From Streptomyces malaysiensis subsp. samsunensis (GTDB lineage: Bacteria > Actinomycetota > Actinomycetes > Streptomycetales > Streptomycetaceae): a stretch of 64,000 nt of DNA. A program made the translations under genes and the position numbers. This document shows, piece after piece, positions 40,942-50,257 of this stretch (position 1 is the first letter of the stretch; every line of letters begins with the position of its first letter). The stretch lies in assembly GCF_024519315.1 (NCBI RefSeq), contig NZ_JANIIC010000040.1:1-64000 (forward strand), read 5' to 3'. The notes under the pieces are model-generated. The model made no database searches. It saw only the letters and a list, made by a program, of their open reading frames with translations, and was not told where the DNA came from.

Positions 40942-41787
40942 TCAGCGAAGGGTGATGACGTTTCCGGTGATGAGCGCGGCATCGTCCGAGGCGAGGAAGA
41001 CGATGGTCTTCGCCACCTCGGCTGGATCGGCGACATGGAAATGGGTGGGGCTCGAGGCGACGAACCGCCGGACCTCGTCCGTGACCCACCCGGTGTCGGT
41101 CACGGGCGGCCGCACCACATTGGCCGTGATACCGAGGCCGGCGAGCTCTGCGGCGGCCGAGAGGGTGTAGTCGGTCTGCGCGGCCTTCGCCGCACCGTAG
41201 GACACCTCTCCGGGGAAACCGAGTTCTCCTCCCGATGTCAGGCCCACGATCCGCCCCCAGCCGGCGCCGCGTGCCCGGTGGCGGCGGGCCAGTTCGCCGA
41301 TCAGCAGCGCCGGCGCCATCGCGTCCACCGAGAACTGCCGGGACCAGGTCTCCGCGGTGACGGGGCGCAGCGGCCGGTCGAAGCGGTCGGCCGGATCGGG
41401 GGTGAAGGTGTCCTGGATCCACCCCGAGGCGTTGTTGACCAGGATGTCGACCGGGCCCAGGCGGTCCTCGGCGAGGTCGAAGAGGCGCCCGGGAACCGCG
41501 GGGTCGGCGAGGTCCGCCTCGAATGCCTCGGCCCGCCCTCCGGCCCGGCGGATCTCCGCCGCCACCTCTTCGCCGTCGACGGACCGCGCGGCGTGGTAGG
41601 GGTCCGCGGTGTGGGAGGGATCCGGGGTGTCCCCTTCGCCGGAGCCTTCGCGGGAACCGGATGGGCGCAGATAGGCGCAGAGCACGGCGACCCCGCGGGC
41701 CGCCAGCGCTCGTGCCGTCGCGGCGCCGATCCCCTGATTCGCCCCCGTCACCAGGGCGACATGGCTGGTTGACGATGTATCGCGCAC
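40942..41787 (-). CDS. SDR-family oxidoreductase with an inserted loop
   Basis: 281 residues, about 30 more than typical. The extra length lies after beta-2, where a Ser/Gly/Asp-rich insert (residues about 42-65, ending TADPYHAARSVDGEEVA) precedes the usual helix. The cofactor loop VTGANQGIGAATAR, NNAS, a Ser region (GLTSGGELG), YGAAKA (Tyr and Lys) and RPPVTDTGW are intact. It ends at ITGNVITLR, a common SDR terminus. Divergent from the next SDR gene across 173 bases. Confidence 0.85.
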   Translation of the reverse strand: MRDTSSTSHVALVTGANQGIGAATARALAARGVAVLCAYLRPSGSREGSGEGDTPDPSHTADPYHAARSVDGEEVAAEIRRAGGRAEAFEADLADPAVPGRLFDLAEDRLGPVDILVNNASGWIQDTFTPDPADRFDRPLRPVTAETWSRQFSVDAMAPALLIGELARRHRARGAGWGRIVGLTSGGELGFPGEVSYGAAKAAQTDYTLSAAAELAGLGITANVVRPPVTDTGWVTDEVRRFVASSPTHFHVADPAEVAKTIVFLASDDAALITGNVITLR

Positions 41788-41960
41788 CCCCGCAGTACAG
41801 CAAAGACCGGCGCCCCGCGGAAGCGCGTGTCATCTCATCGGCCCGGCGCGCCCGTTCAGCCCCAGGGGCGGCGAGCCGTTCGGCCGGGCGTGGGCGGGTG
41901 CGGTAATCATCCGGTACGCGCGGAGTGGTCCGGCGTCCGGCCTACGTGAGGAGTGTCCGC

Positions 41961-42701
41961 ATGAGTGGTGAACTGTCCGGTGCCACTGCCCTGGTCACGG
42001 GTGCCACGGCGGGGATCGGCCGCGCCGTGGCGCTGCGCCTGGCGGCGCGGGGAGCCGAGGTCGTCGTCCACGGCCGGGACGCGCGACGGGGTGCGAGCGT
42101 GGCCGAGGAGGTGTCGGCGGCGGGGGTCAGGGCCAGGTTCGTGGCCGCGGATCTGGCCGAGGCCGACGATGTGCGGCGGCTGGCCGCCGAGGCGGGGGAG
42201 GTGGACATCCTGGTCAACAACGCCGGTGTCTACCGGTTCGCGGACACCGCCGGGACCTCGCCGGAGATGTTCGACGTCCATATGGCCATCAACGCGCGCG
42301 CACCGCTTCTGCTGGTCGGGCGGCTCGCACCGGGCATGGCCGCCCGTGGCCACGGGGTCATCGTCAACCTCAGCACCATCGCCGCGGGTGCCCCCGCCCG
42401 CAACGCAGGGGCCTACGGCGCCTCGAAGGCCGCGCTGGAGCTGCTGACCCGGGTGTGGGCCGATGAGTTCGGCGGCCGGGGAGTCCGGGTCAACGCCGTC
42501 CGCTCGGGCCCGGTCCGTACCCCGGGCACCGCCGAGATGGGGGAGGAGGCGCTCCGGACCGTGGCGCGGGCCACGGTCTTCGACCGGCCCGCGGAGCCCG
42601 ATGAGATCGCCGAGGCCGTTGTCTTCCTCGTCTCCCCGCGGGCGAGTTACATCACCGGTGCGGTCCTGGAGGCCCGGGGCGGCGAGCCCGCCTTCGGCTG
42701 A
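41961..42701 (+). CDS. SDR-family oxidoreductase
   Basis: 246 residues. VTGATAGIGRAVALR, VDILVNNAGVY, NLSTIAAG (Ser), YGASKAA (Tyr, Lys) and RSGPVRTPG are present. VVHGRDARRG after beta-2 has Arg residues that favour NADP(H). Typical of beta-ketoacyl or general carbonyl reductases; substrate unknown. GAGGAG lies nine bases before ATG 41961. Monocistronic, divergent from the SDR at 40942-41787. Confidence 0.88.
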   Translation: MSGELSGATALVTGATAGIGRAVALRLAARGAEVVVHGRDARRGASVAEEVSAAGVRARFVAADLAEADDVRRLAAEAGEVDILVNNAGVYRFADTAGTSPEMFDVHMAINARAPLLLVGRLAPGMAARGHGVIVNLSTIAAGAPARNAGAYGASKAALELLTRVWADEFGGRGVRVNAVRSGPVRTPGTAEMGEEALRTVARATVFDRPAEPDEIAEAVVFLVSPRASYITGAVLEARGGEPAFG

Positions 42702-42794
42702 CACACGCCCGGCCGGGCGCGCGGGCGGCGGATGCGACGGCCACCGCGAGCCCGGCCGGGTGCCCTGGCCGCCGCCGGTGGGTGTGTACGACCG

Positions 42795-45785
42795 TCAGCG
42801 CGGGGTGCCGGCCCATGCGATGGGCTGCTCCGTCCAGACGCACTTGCCCTCGTCGGTGTAGCGGGTCCCCCAGCGCTGTGAGAGCGCGGAGACCAGCTGG
42901 AGCCCCCGGCCTCCCTCGTCCAGCTCGGTGGCCCGGCGGATCCGTGGAGCGGCGGCGCCGGCGTCCGAGACCTCGCAGATCAGCGATCTGCCGCGGATCA
43001 GCCGGAGCCGGGTCGGCCCCCTGGCGTGCCGGACGACATTGGCGACGAGCTCGCTGGCCAGCAGTTCCGTGGTCGCGACCAGCTCGTCGAGCCCCCATGC
43101 CCGGAGCTGTTCACGGACCCGGGTACGGGCGAGTCCGGCGGCCACCGGGCCCTCCGGCAGCGGCCACCCGGCGATGTTCCCGGACTCCAGCCCGTGGAGC
43201 CGGGCGATCAGCAGGGCGGTGTCGTCGGCGGTCAGCCGCTGGGCGGGCAGCATGGCCCCGACCAGGAGGTCACAGAGCCGGTCGAGCCGGTCGTGGTCCA
43301 CCGCCTGCCGGCCGCCCGTTCCCCGGACGCCGATGCGCGAACGCCGCGGAGGGCAGGTGAGAAGCCGGCCGTAGTCGCTGGTGAGCACCTGGGTGCACTC
43401 GGCGATGCCGGTGTCGATGTCGCGCGCCGCGGACTCCACCAGACCGTCGGTGTACAGCACCAGCAGACTGCCGTCGGGCAGCCGGAGATCCACGGTGGAG
43501 AACGGGGGCTCGGCGGCGCCCAGCGGCGGATCGGGCGTCGGGTCCAGGCACTCCACGCCACCTTCGGGGTCCACGATCAGCGGCGGCGGATGACCGGCGC
43601 GGGCGAGCGAGCAGAGCCCCGTGACGGGGTCGTACTGCGCGTACAGACAGGTGGCGAAGGAGTCGTCGCCCAGATCGCAGACGACCTCGTTCAGATGGGC
43701 CAGAACCTCCTCGGGGGGCAGTTCGAGGTTGGCGAGCGTGTGCACGGCGGTGCGCAGCCGCCCCATGGTGGCGGCCTCGGCCAGACCGTGGCCCATCACA
43801 TCGCCGATGACGAGGGCCACCCGCTCCGCGGACAGGGGAATGACGTCGTACCAGTCGCCGCCGATGTCCGTACCGCTGCTGGCGGGCAGATAGCGCACCG
43901 CGGGGGTGAGGGCGGCCAGGGAGGGCAGCGCCCGGGGCAGCAGACCGCGCTGGAGCGCCTGGGCGCGGGCGTGCTCGGTGTCGTAGAGACGGGCCCGGGC
44001 CAGCGCCTGGGCGACCATTCCGCTGAGGGCGGTGAGCAGGGTGCGCTCATCGGCGGACAGGTCGTGGGGCTCGTCGAAGGAGACGGTGCAGGTGCCGATG
44101 GCGTTGCCCGAGGCGATCAGGGGGAGCACGGCCCAGGCGTTCTTCCGGGCGATGGCGGGATTGCCGGCCAGATCGGGGAACAGCTGCTGGTACTCCTCGG
44201 TCGAGGAGATGAAGCACGGACGGCGCGAGCCGAGCACTTCGTTGAGCAGACGGTAGCCCCCGAACGCCGGGACCCCGTCGACCATGCTGATGAAGGCGCG
44301 GGAATAGCCGACCGAGCCCACCACGTTCAGCCGGCCGCCCTCCAGCCACAGGATCAGCAGACCCGAGGCGCCGAACGGCGGCAGCACATGCGCGGCGACG
44401 ACCCGGACGACGTCCTTGGTGGTCACCGCGTCGGCGAGAGCGTTGCTCAACTCGCTTATCCTGGCGGCCTGTTCGGCGCCGATACGCTCGGCCGCCGCGC
44501 GCCGCGCGGCCTGGGTGCGCCGTTCGGTGACATCGGTGAGATAGGCGGTCAGCCCATCGGGCACCGAGACCAGCCGGATGTGATACCAGCGGTCATCGGT
44601 GGGCCACCGGATGTCGAACCCGGTCGGCCTGCCGTCGGTGGCGGCGCGCCGGCAGCGGTCCTCCAGCTCGGGGACCGTGCCCGCGGGGCCCTCCCAGAGC
44701 GGTCGGCCGAGCACCTCTCCGGCCGCGCCGATCAGCCGCTCGGCCTCGACATTGAGGAAGGTGATCCGCCAGTCCCGGTTCACCGCGAAGAACGCGTCGC
44801 TCATGTACCGCAGCGCCTGCCCCACCGATTCCCGGGCCATCCGGCTCTCGGTGGTGTCCCAGATCTTCCCGATCATGCGGACGGGCTCGCCGCCCTCGTC
44901 GAGTTCGAGATGGGCGCGGCTCTGCACCCAGCCGGTGGTGCCGTCGGGGCGGCGGACCCGGTACTCGGCCTCGTAGCAGCTCCGCTCGCGGAGCGACTTC
45001 TCGGTGGCGGCCATCACCCGCGGCATGTCCTCGGGGTGGATCAGGTTGATCCAGCTCTCGATCCGCCGCTCATAGCTGCCGGGAATGCCCAGAAGCGCCA
45101 GGCCCGCCCGGTCCCAGCGCATCTCACCACTGCGGATGCCCCACTCCCAGGAGCCGGCCTTGACCGCCTCCAGGGACTGCTGGACCACCGAGCCGCCCGG
45201 CCGCTGCTGCCACCACGGGTGTTCGTCGCAGCCGCCGATCGCCGTCGAGCGCGAGAGGCGGCGCTCCGCCCAGCGTCCCACCGCCTCGAGGAAGCCGGTC
45301 TGCTCCGGAGTCGGCTCCCGTGGGCCGGTGAGGACGGACAGCGCGCCCACCGGACCGCCCGGCCCGGACAGCGGAACGGCCGCCACCGTGGTCCCCGGCG
45401 GCAGCGTCCCCGAGGAGGTACGGCCGGTCTCCCCGGGGCCGGGGGACGCGTCGGGGGCGGCCGGAAGCCATACGAAGCGGGCGTCGCGCACGGCTCGGGC
45501 GGGGGCGTTCGGGGCCTCGTCCTCGCGGATCTCCTCCCACCCTTTGAGGGCGGGCAGCGGCAGCCCGCTGGCGAGGACCAGGCGCAGCGTACGGCTGCCG
45601 GCCGGGCCGCAGGACCAGTGCACCAGCCCCGCGAGCCCACCGAGTTCGGAGACCGCCTGGTCCAGGGCGTGCCGCATCACCTCACGGTCGGTGAGCGCGG
45701 TGCCGACCGCCGAGAGCAGGGAGAGCCGTTCATCACCCCATGAGTGGGAACGCTCCGCCATGTCTGTGCCGAGCCGCTCCACCAT
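42795..45785 (-). CDS. PAS/GAF sensor with SpoIIE-type phosphatase and HATPase domains
   Basis: About 996 residues. Order: GAF-like (roughly 25-185), PAS (roughly 210-320, WEWGIRSGEMRWDRAGLALL, WVQSRAHLELDEGG), a second PAS (AFFAVNRDWRITFLNVEAER), GAF (roughly 450-610), PP2C/SpoIIE phosphatase with metal-site Asp residues in IGGDWYDV, IGDVMGHG and YTDGLVE, then an anti-sigma-factor-type HATPase (LLASELVANVVRHA, GGRGLQLVSAL). Such proteins dephosphorylate anti-anti-sigma factors and may phosphorylate them, linking stress or redox signals to alternative sigma factors. No STAS gene is adjacent. Single gene. Confidence 0.92.
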   Translation of the reverse strand: MVERLGTDMAERSHSWGDERLSLLSAVGTALTDREVMRHALDQAVSELGGLAGLVHWSCGPAGSRTLRLVLASGLPLPALKGWEEIREDEAPNAPARAVRDARFVWLPAAPDASPGPGETGRTSSGTLPPGTTVAAVPLSGPGGPVGALSVLTGPREPTPEQTGFLEAVGRWAERRLSRSTAIGGCDEHPWWQQRPGGSVVQQSLEAVKAGSWEWGIRSGEMRWDRAGLALLGIPGSYERRIESWINLIHPEDMPRVMAATEKSLRERSCYEAEYRVRRPDGTTGWVQSRAHLELDEGGEPVRMIGKIWDTTESRMARESVGQALRYMSDAFFAVNRDWRITFLNVEAERLIGAAGEVLGRPLWEGPAGTVPELEDRCRRAATDGRPTGFDIRWPTDDRWYHIRLVSVPDGLTAYLTDVTERRTQAARRAAAERIGAEQAARISELSNALADAVTTKDVVRVVAAHVLPPFGASGLLILWLEGGRLNVVGSVGYSRAFISMVDGVPAFGGYRLLNEVLGSRRPCFISSTEEYQQLFPDLAGNPAIARKNAWAVLPLIASGNAIGTCTVSFDEPHDLSADERTLLTALSGMVAQALARARLYDTEHARAQALQRGLLPRALPSLAALTPAVRYLPASSGTDIGGDWYDVIPLSAERVALVIGDVMGHGLAEAATMGRLRTAVHTLANLELPPEEVLAHLNEVVCDLGDDSFATCLYAQYDPVTGLCSLARAGHPPPLIVDPEGGVECLDPTPDPPLGAAEPPFSTVDLRLPDGSLLVLYTDGLVESAARDIDTGIAECTQVLTSDYGRLLTCPPRRSRIGVRGTGGRQAVDHDRLDRLCDLLVGAMLPAQRLTADDTALLIARLHGLESGNIAGWPLPEGPVAAGLARTRVREQLRAWGLDELVATTELLASELVANVVRHARGPTRLRLIRGRSLICEVSDAGAAAPRIRRATELDEGGRGLQLVSALSQRWGTRYTDEGKCVWTEQPIAWAGTPR

Positions 45786-45876
45786 CCCGGAACCTCACCT
45801 CATGGAATAGGGCATTCTCGAACAAACGTAGCACTGGCATATGCCCAACATCACTCGCTGGACGTCCGCCGTCAAG

Positions 45877-45908
45877 TTCCCTATTTTCCCTACTGGAAAA
45901 ATAGGGAA
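45877..45908. promoter_or_regulatory. Inverted repeat ahead of the SfnB-like/Rrf2 operon
   Basis: TTCCCTATTTTCC (45877-45889) and GGAAAAATAGGGAA (45895-45908) form a dyad with one bulged A and a 5-base spacer. It is the most AT-rich stretch in the area. It lies 32 bases before the operon's GTG start and overlaps where the promoter should be. The Rrf2 protein encoded in the operon is the likely binder. Confidence 0.65.
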
Positions 45909-45940
45909 TGATGGGATCCGGCGGATGGAGGGGAGCGGGC

Positions 45941-47137
45941 GTGACGGTGGTGAATGCGGCGGCCGAAGCACCCGGCCGAGCGTGGTGGCTTCAGATCGCC
46001 GCCGAGGCGGCGGATGACCTCGCCACGGACGCGGTCACCCGCGACCAGGCGGGCAAGACGCCGTACGGCGAGATCGCCCGGCTCCGCGAGGCGGGCCTCC
46101 TGACCCTGCTGATCCCCGTCGAGCACGGGGGCGGGGGAGCGGGCTGGTCCACGGCCTGCGCCGTGGTGCGGAAGATCGCCGCGGCCGATGGCGCGATCGG
46201 CGAGGTGCTCGGCTGTCACTATCTGCTGTCCTTCAGCGCCCGCTTCTTCGGCGGTGCCGAGCTCGCCGCCCGGCTGGAGAAGGAGTCGGCGGCGGGTCAG
46301 TGGTGCTGGGGCGGCGGTCTGGCCGCCCGCGAGCCACGGCTGACGTTCACCCCCGGCAGGGACGGCCCGGTGGTGAACGGGCGCCAGGGGTACGCCACCG
46401 GTGTCCTGGTCGCCGACCGGCTGGCCGTCCGGGCCACCCACGCCGACACCGGCGAACCGCTGGCCGTACTCATCGACACCGCCCATCCCGGTGTGGTGTG
46501 CGGCGGCGACGACGGGGACACCTTCGGGCAGCGGCTGGCGGCCGGCGGAAGTGTGGAGTTCGACGGGGTGCCGGTCGAGGACGGCGCGGTGCTCGGCCCG
46601 CTCTCCTGGGACGAGGACACCCTCTCGCCCTTCAGCGGTCTGTCCGCGCCGACCGGACGTCTGGTCTCGGCGCAGATATGTCTCGGGATCGCGCAGGGAG
46701 TGCTCGCCGAGGCCCGCGAGTACACCAGGGCGGTGCACGCCCCCTGGCCGCACACCTCCCCGCGCGATCCGTACGCGCTGACCACCTACGGAGAGCTCAC
46801 CGTCGCCACTTTCTCCGCCGCCGCCCTCGCCGATCAGGCGCTGGAGGCCCTGGACGGCGGGCTGGCGCGGGGTGAGGCCCTGACCTACGACGAATGCGCC
46901 GAGATCACCGTGCTCGCCGCCGCGGCCGAGGCCGCCGCCGCCCGCGCGGCCCACGACGCCACCGCGCGCGCCCTGGACGTCGTCGGCGCGCGCTCCGCCT
47001 CCTCCGCCTACGGCTTCGACCGCTTCTGGCGCAACGCGCGCACCCATACGCTCTACGACCCCGTCGCCCACCGGCTCCACGAGGTCGGGGACTACTTCCT
47101 CAACGGCGAGCACCCCCCGTTCACCCTGCCCTTCTGA
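45941..47137 (+). CDS. Acyl-CoA-dehydrogenase-fold flavoprotein (SfnB/DszC-like)
   Basis: 398 residues from GTG 45941, which has GGAGGGG at good spacing; an ATG at 45908 lies inside the operator dyad. The fold shows an N-terminal helical domain (ARLREAGLLTLLIPVEHGGG), the middle beta domain (WCWGGGLAAREPRLTF, GRQGYATGVLVADRLAVRA), and a C-terminal helical domain (ALDVVGARSASSAYGFDRFW RNAR). Members near SfnB/SfnC/DszC are FMNH2-dependent monooxygenases for organosulfur compounds or related dehydrogenases. The pairing with an Rrf2 regulator supports a sulfur-acquisition role, but this is inference. Confidence 0.75.
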   Translation: MTVVNAAAEAPGRAWWLQIAAEAADDLATDAVTRDQAGKTPYGEIARLREAGLLTLLIPVEHGGGGAGWSTACAVVRKIAAADGAIGEVLGCHYLLSFSARFFGGAELAARLEKESAAGQWCWGGGLAAREPRLTFTPGRDGPVVNGRQGYATGVLVADRLAVRATHADTGEPLAVLIDTAHPGVVCGGDDGDTFGQRLAAGGSVEFDGVPVEDGAVLGPLSWDEDTLSPFSGLSAPTGRLVSAQICLGIAQGVLAEAREYTRAVHAPWPHTSPRDPYALTTYGELTVATFSAAALADQALEALDGGLARGEALTYDECAEITVLAAAAEAAAARAAHDATARALDVVGARSASSAYGFDRFWRNARTHTLYDPVAHRLHEVGDYFLNGEHPPFTLPF

Positions 47138-47170
47138 GGGCCCGGCGGGCCGGTGGCGGATAATCGGCGC

Positions 47171-47629
47171 ATGCGGATCTCGGCGAAGGCGGACTATGCG
47201 GTGCGGGCGGCGTTGGAACTGGCCGCGGCGGGGGAGGACACCTCGGTCAAGGCCGAGGTGATCGCCGGCGCGCAGGGCATACCGCACAAGTTCCTCGAAG
47301 GGATCCTGGGCGATCTGCGCCGGGGCGGACTGGTGGCCAGCCAGCGCGGCGGCAAGGGCGGTTACCGGCTGGCCCGCCCGGCGGACACGATCAGCATCGC
47401 CGAGGTGATCCGGGTGGTCGACGGCCCCCTGGTGTCGGTGCGCGGAGTGCGCCCGCCCGAGCTGTCGTACCGCGGACCGGCGGAGTCGCTGCTGCCGCTG
47501 TGGATCGCGGTACGGGCCAATGTGCGCAAGATCCTCGGCGAGGTGACCCTCGCGGAGGTGGCCGCGGCCAAGCTGCCCGGCGACGTCCTCGGCCTCGCCG
47601 AGGACCCGGAGGCGTGGACCAACCCCTAG
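47171..47629 (+). CDS. Rrf2-family regulator without Fe-S cysteines (CymR-like)
   Basis: 152 residues. Rrf2 winged helix: MRISAKADYAVRAALELAA, GIPHKFLEGILGDLRRGGLV, RGGKGGYRLARPADTISIAE. There is no cysteine in the whole protein, so it cannot hold the [2Fe-2S] cluster of IscR/NsrR/RsrR. It resembles CymR-like regulators that respond to cysteine metabolism. Follows the flavoprotein gene by 33 bases and is likely autoregulatory through the dyad at 45877-45908. Its 3' end overlaps the convergent tetR by four bases. Confidence 0.88.
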   Translation: MRISAKADYAVRAALELAAAGEDTSVKAEVIAGAQGIPHKFLEGILGDLRRGGLVASQRGGKGGYRLARPADTISIAEVIRVVDGPLVSVRGVRPPELSYRGPAESLLPLWIAVRANVRKILGEVTLAEVAAAKLPGDVLGLAEDPEAWTNP

Positions 47630-48348
47630 GGGCCGGTGTCCAGACCGTCGACCATGCGGTCGAGCAACCGGGCGAACGTGGCGTCGGGGGTGAGCGGGCG
47701 CACGGGGGCGGCGAGCGCCTCGGCGAGCTCCGGATGGTGTCCGTCGGCGGCCACCGCGGCGAGGTAGCGGGCCTCGGCGGCGGCCCGCTCGGGCGAGCCG
47801 GCGAGCGCGGCCTGGGCGATCTCGTCGGCGACGAGCCTGGCGACGAAACCGGTGATCAGGCTGAACACCTCCAGCTTCGCGGCGCCGTCCAGCGCGGTGG
47901 GCCGCAGGGCGGCCAGCGCGTGCTCCACGAAGGCCAGGGTGTTGGGCCCCAGGGACCAGCGGCGGTTGAACAGCGCGGTGGGCAGCCAGGGGTGGCGGAG
48001 CATCAGGGCGCGCTGGGCATGGGCGATGGCCTTCAGATCGGCGCGCCAGTCGCCGGTCGGCGGGGCCGGCGGTGACAGTTCGCCGCTGACGTGGTCGACC
48101 ATCAGGTGCAGCAGCGTCTCCTTGTCGGGAGCGTAGCTGTACAGCGACATCACACCGGCTCCGACCTGCGAGGCCACCCGTCTCATGGTGACCGCGTCGA
48201 TTCCCTCGGCGTCCGCGAGGGCGACGGCCGCGGCGGTGATCGCCGCGCGGCTGAAGGCGGGTTTGCGCCCCTTGCGGGGGCGAGGGGAACTCAGCCACAG
48301 CTGCTGGGGGTCGACGCCCCCGGCGCCCGGCCCATCACCGCTGACCAC
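47626..48348 (-). CDS. TetR-family regulator, divergent from the CocE-type hydrolase
   Basis: 240 residues. After a 30-residue basic/proline N-terminus comes the HTH (AAITAAAVALADAEGIDAVT, MRRVASQVGAGVMSLYSYAP) and a TetR_C-like ligand domain (HPWLPTALFNRRWSLGPNTL). The subgroup resembles tetracycline/macrolide-type efflux or hydrolase regulators. GTG 48348 has AAGGAG ten bases upstream. A perfect palindrome lies between it and the divergent hydrolase gene. Overlaps the Rrf2 gene end by four bases. Confidence 0.88.
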   Translation of the reverse strand: MVSGDGPGAGGVDPQQLWLSSPRPRKGRKPAFSRAAITAAAVALADAEGIDAVTMRRVASQVGAGVMSLYSYAPDKETLLHLMVDHVSGELSPPAPPTGDWRADLKAIAHAQRALMLRHPWLPTALFNRRWSLGPNTLAFVEHALAALRPTALDGAAKLEVFSLITGFVARLVADEIAQAALAGSPERAAAEARYLAAVAADGHHPELAEALAAPVRPLTPDATFARLLDRMVDGLDTGP

Positions 48349-48407
48349 GACCTGATCGCTCCTTCCCCGCCATGGCTACTTGCGGAAACCATCCAAGCAT
48401 CCACTAT

Positions 48408-48426
48408 TCTCGTACGCGGTACGAGA
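48408..48426. promoter_or_regulatory. Perfect TetR operator palindrome
   Basis: TCTCGTAC and GTACGAGA separated by GCG form a 19-base perfect dyad. It is 17 bases before the hydrolase ATG and 60 bases from the tetR start. Its position over both divergent promoters suggests joint repression by the adjacent TetR. Confidence 0.8.
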
Positions 48427-48442
48427 TTAGGGGGGGTACACG

Positions 48443-50149
48443 ATGACGTCACCCACGCGCGATGGGGTGTCCGGGGCCACCTGGGTGCCGCCCTCCGGCA
48501 AACCGCCGTTGTCGGCGCGGCTGCTGAGGGCGCTCTGGCGTGGCCTTCCGGCCAGGCGATACGAGGCCGGATGGGAGCCGGACCTCGACGTGCCGGCCGC
48601 CGACGGCAGCCCCCTCCGCACGGACCACTACTTCCCCCGCGCGGAGGGCGACTTCCCCACCCTGCTGGTGCGCTCGCCCTACGGCAGGGGAGTGCCCTGG
48701 TCGCCCATGTACGGTGTGCTCTTCGCCGAGCAGGGCTTCCATGTCGTCCTCCAGAGCTGCCGAGGCACCGGCGGCTCGGGCGGCGAGTTCCACCTGTGGC
48801 GCAATGAGGCGGCCGACGGCCGGGCCACCGTGGACTGGCTGCGGGACCAGCCCTGGTTCAACGGCGCGCTGGGCACCCTCGGCCCCAGCTATCTCGGCTA
48901 TGTGCAGTGGGCGCTCGCCCTGGACCCGCCGCCGGAGCTGCGGGCGATGGTGGTGCAGGTCGGGCTGCACGACCCGCACGCCCTGTTCCACCGCGGTGGC
49001 GCGCTCCAACTGGAGAACGCCCTGCTCGTCGGCTCCGGTATGACCTCCCAGCACCGGGGGCTCGGCACCTTCGTACGGGCCACGTTGCGCCTGCGGCGCC
49101 ATCTGAAGCGAATGACGCGGGCGCTGCCGCTGCGCGGATCGTATGTGCGCGGCCTCGGGGGCGATGTGCCCTGGCTGGACGGAGCGATGTCCCATCCGGA
49201 CGCCGGCGACCCGTTCTGGAAGGGCGCGTCCACGGGTGGCGCCGCCGACGGGCTGCGCACTCCCACCTGTCTGATCAGCGGCTGGCAGGACGCCCTGGTG
49301 GACCAGACCGTCGAGCAGTACGCCAGGCTGCGCCGGTCCGGCTGTGACACCTCCCTGCTCATCGGCCCGTGGACGCACACCTCCGCGCTCCAGGAGGGCT
49401 GGCCGGAGGTGTTCGCCGAAAGCCTCGCCTGGCTGCGCGCGCATCTGTGCGACGACCCCTCGGGGCTGCGCCCGGCCCGGGTGCGGGCGCACATCGGCGG
49501 TCAGGGGGAGTGGCGGGACCTCGACGACTGGCCGCCGCCCACGGCCACCGGCCAGTGGCACCTCGCGCCGGACGGGAGGCTCGCCCGGCGGCCACCCGAG
49601 GTGTCCGGCTCCCCGGCATCCTCCCGTGACGCCCTCGCCTCCTTCCGCTACGACCCGGCCGACCCCACCCCGTCCATCGGCGGGCCGCTGGTCTCCGGCA
49701 CCGCCGGGAGGCGTGACAACGGCGAACTCGAGGCGCGCCCCGATGTGCTGACGTTCACCAGCGAGCCGCTGGACGAGCCGGTGGACGTCCTCGGCCCGGT
49801 CGCCGCGCGGCTGCGGATCTCCACGGACACCGGATACGCCGATGTCTTCGCCCGCCTGTGTGATGTCGACGAAGAGGGCCGTTCGATCAATGTGTGCGAC
49901 GGGCTGATGAGATTGCCGACCGGGCCGGAGCATCCCCTGGAGGTCACCGTGCCGATGAGCTCCACCGCCCACCGCTTCGCCCCCGGCCACCGGGTCCGCC
50001 TCCAGATCAGCGGGGGCGCCCACCCCCGTTTCGCACGCAACACCGGAAGCGGCGAGCCCACGCTCGACGCGACCACCCTCACGCCCGTGCGCATCACCGT
50101 GCACGGGACCTCGGCGCTGGAGCTCCCCCGGGTCCGCGCCGAGCGGTGA
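48443..50149 (+). CDS. CocE/NonD-family hydrolase (X-Pro dipeptidyl-peptidase-like)
   Basis: 568 residues. The catalytic alpha/beta-hydrolase domain (about 50-330) has SPYGRGVPWSPMYGVLFAEQ, the RGTGGSGG oxyanion region, nucleophile Ser in LGPSYLGYVQW, Asp in ISGWQDALVDQ, and His in GPWTHTS. A C-terminal jelly-roll domain (DVLTFTSEPLDEPVDVLGPV, HRFAPGHRVRLQISGGAHP) completes the CocE/S15 architecture. Substrates range from cocaine esters to glutaryl-7-ACA; here unknown. No signal peptide. A run of G before the ATG serves as RBS. Probably de-repressed when the TetR binds its ligand. Confidence 0.9.
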   Translation: MTSPTRDGVSGATWVPPSGKPPLSARLLRALWRGLPARRYEAGWEPDLDVPAADGSPLRTDHYFPRAEGDFPTLLVRSPYGRGVPWSPMYGVLFAEQGFHVVLQSCRGTGGSGGEFHLWRNEAADGRATVDWLRDQPWFNGALGTLGPSYLGYVQWALALDPPPELRAMVVQVGLHDPHALFHRGGALQLENALLVGSGMTSQHRGLGTFVRATLRLRRHLKRMTRALPLRGSYVRGLGGDVPWLDGAMSHPDAGDPFWKGASTGGAADGLRTPTCLISGWQDALVDQTVEQYARLRRSGCDTSLLIGPWTHTSALQEGWPEVFAESLAWLRAHLCDDPSGLRPARVRAHIGGQGEWRDLDDWPPPTATGQWHLAPDGRLARRPPEVSGSPASSRDALASFRYDPADPTPSIGGPLVSGTAGRRDNGELEARPDVLTFTSEPLDEPVDVLGPVAARLRISTDTGYADVFARLCDVDEEGRSINVCDGLMRLPTGPEHPLEVTVPMSSTAHRFAPGHRVRLQISGGAHPRFARNTGSGEPTLDATTLTPVRITVHGTSALELPRVRAER

Positions 50150-50257
50150 ACCGGCGACCGGCGCGTGCAGGGGGCGCGCCGGCAGCCGGCGCACCGGCCC
50201 GCCCGGCACCGGGCGGACACCCGGCCGCGACAGGAGCCCCGCGCCGCCGCGGGCTTC

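Noticed and set aside
43026..45743. 905-codon open frame opposite the SpoIIE phosphatase gene
   Set aside because: Antisense shadow; the minus strand carries all phosphatase and ATPase motifs.
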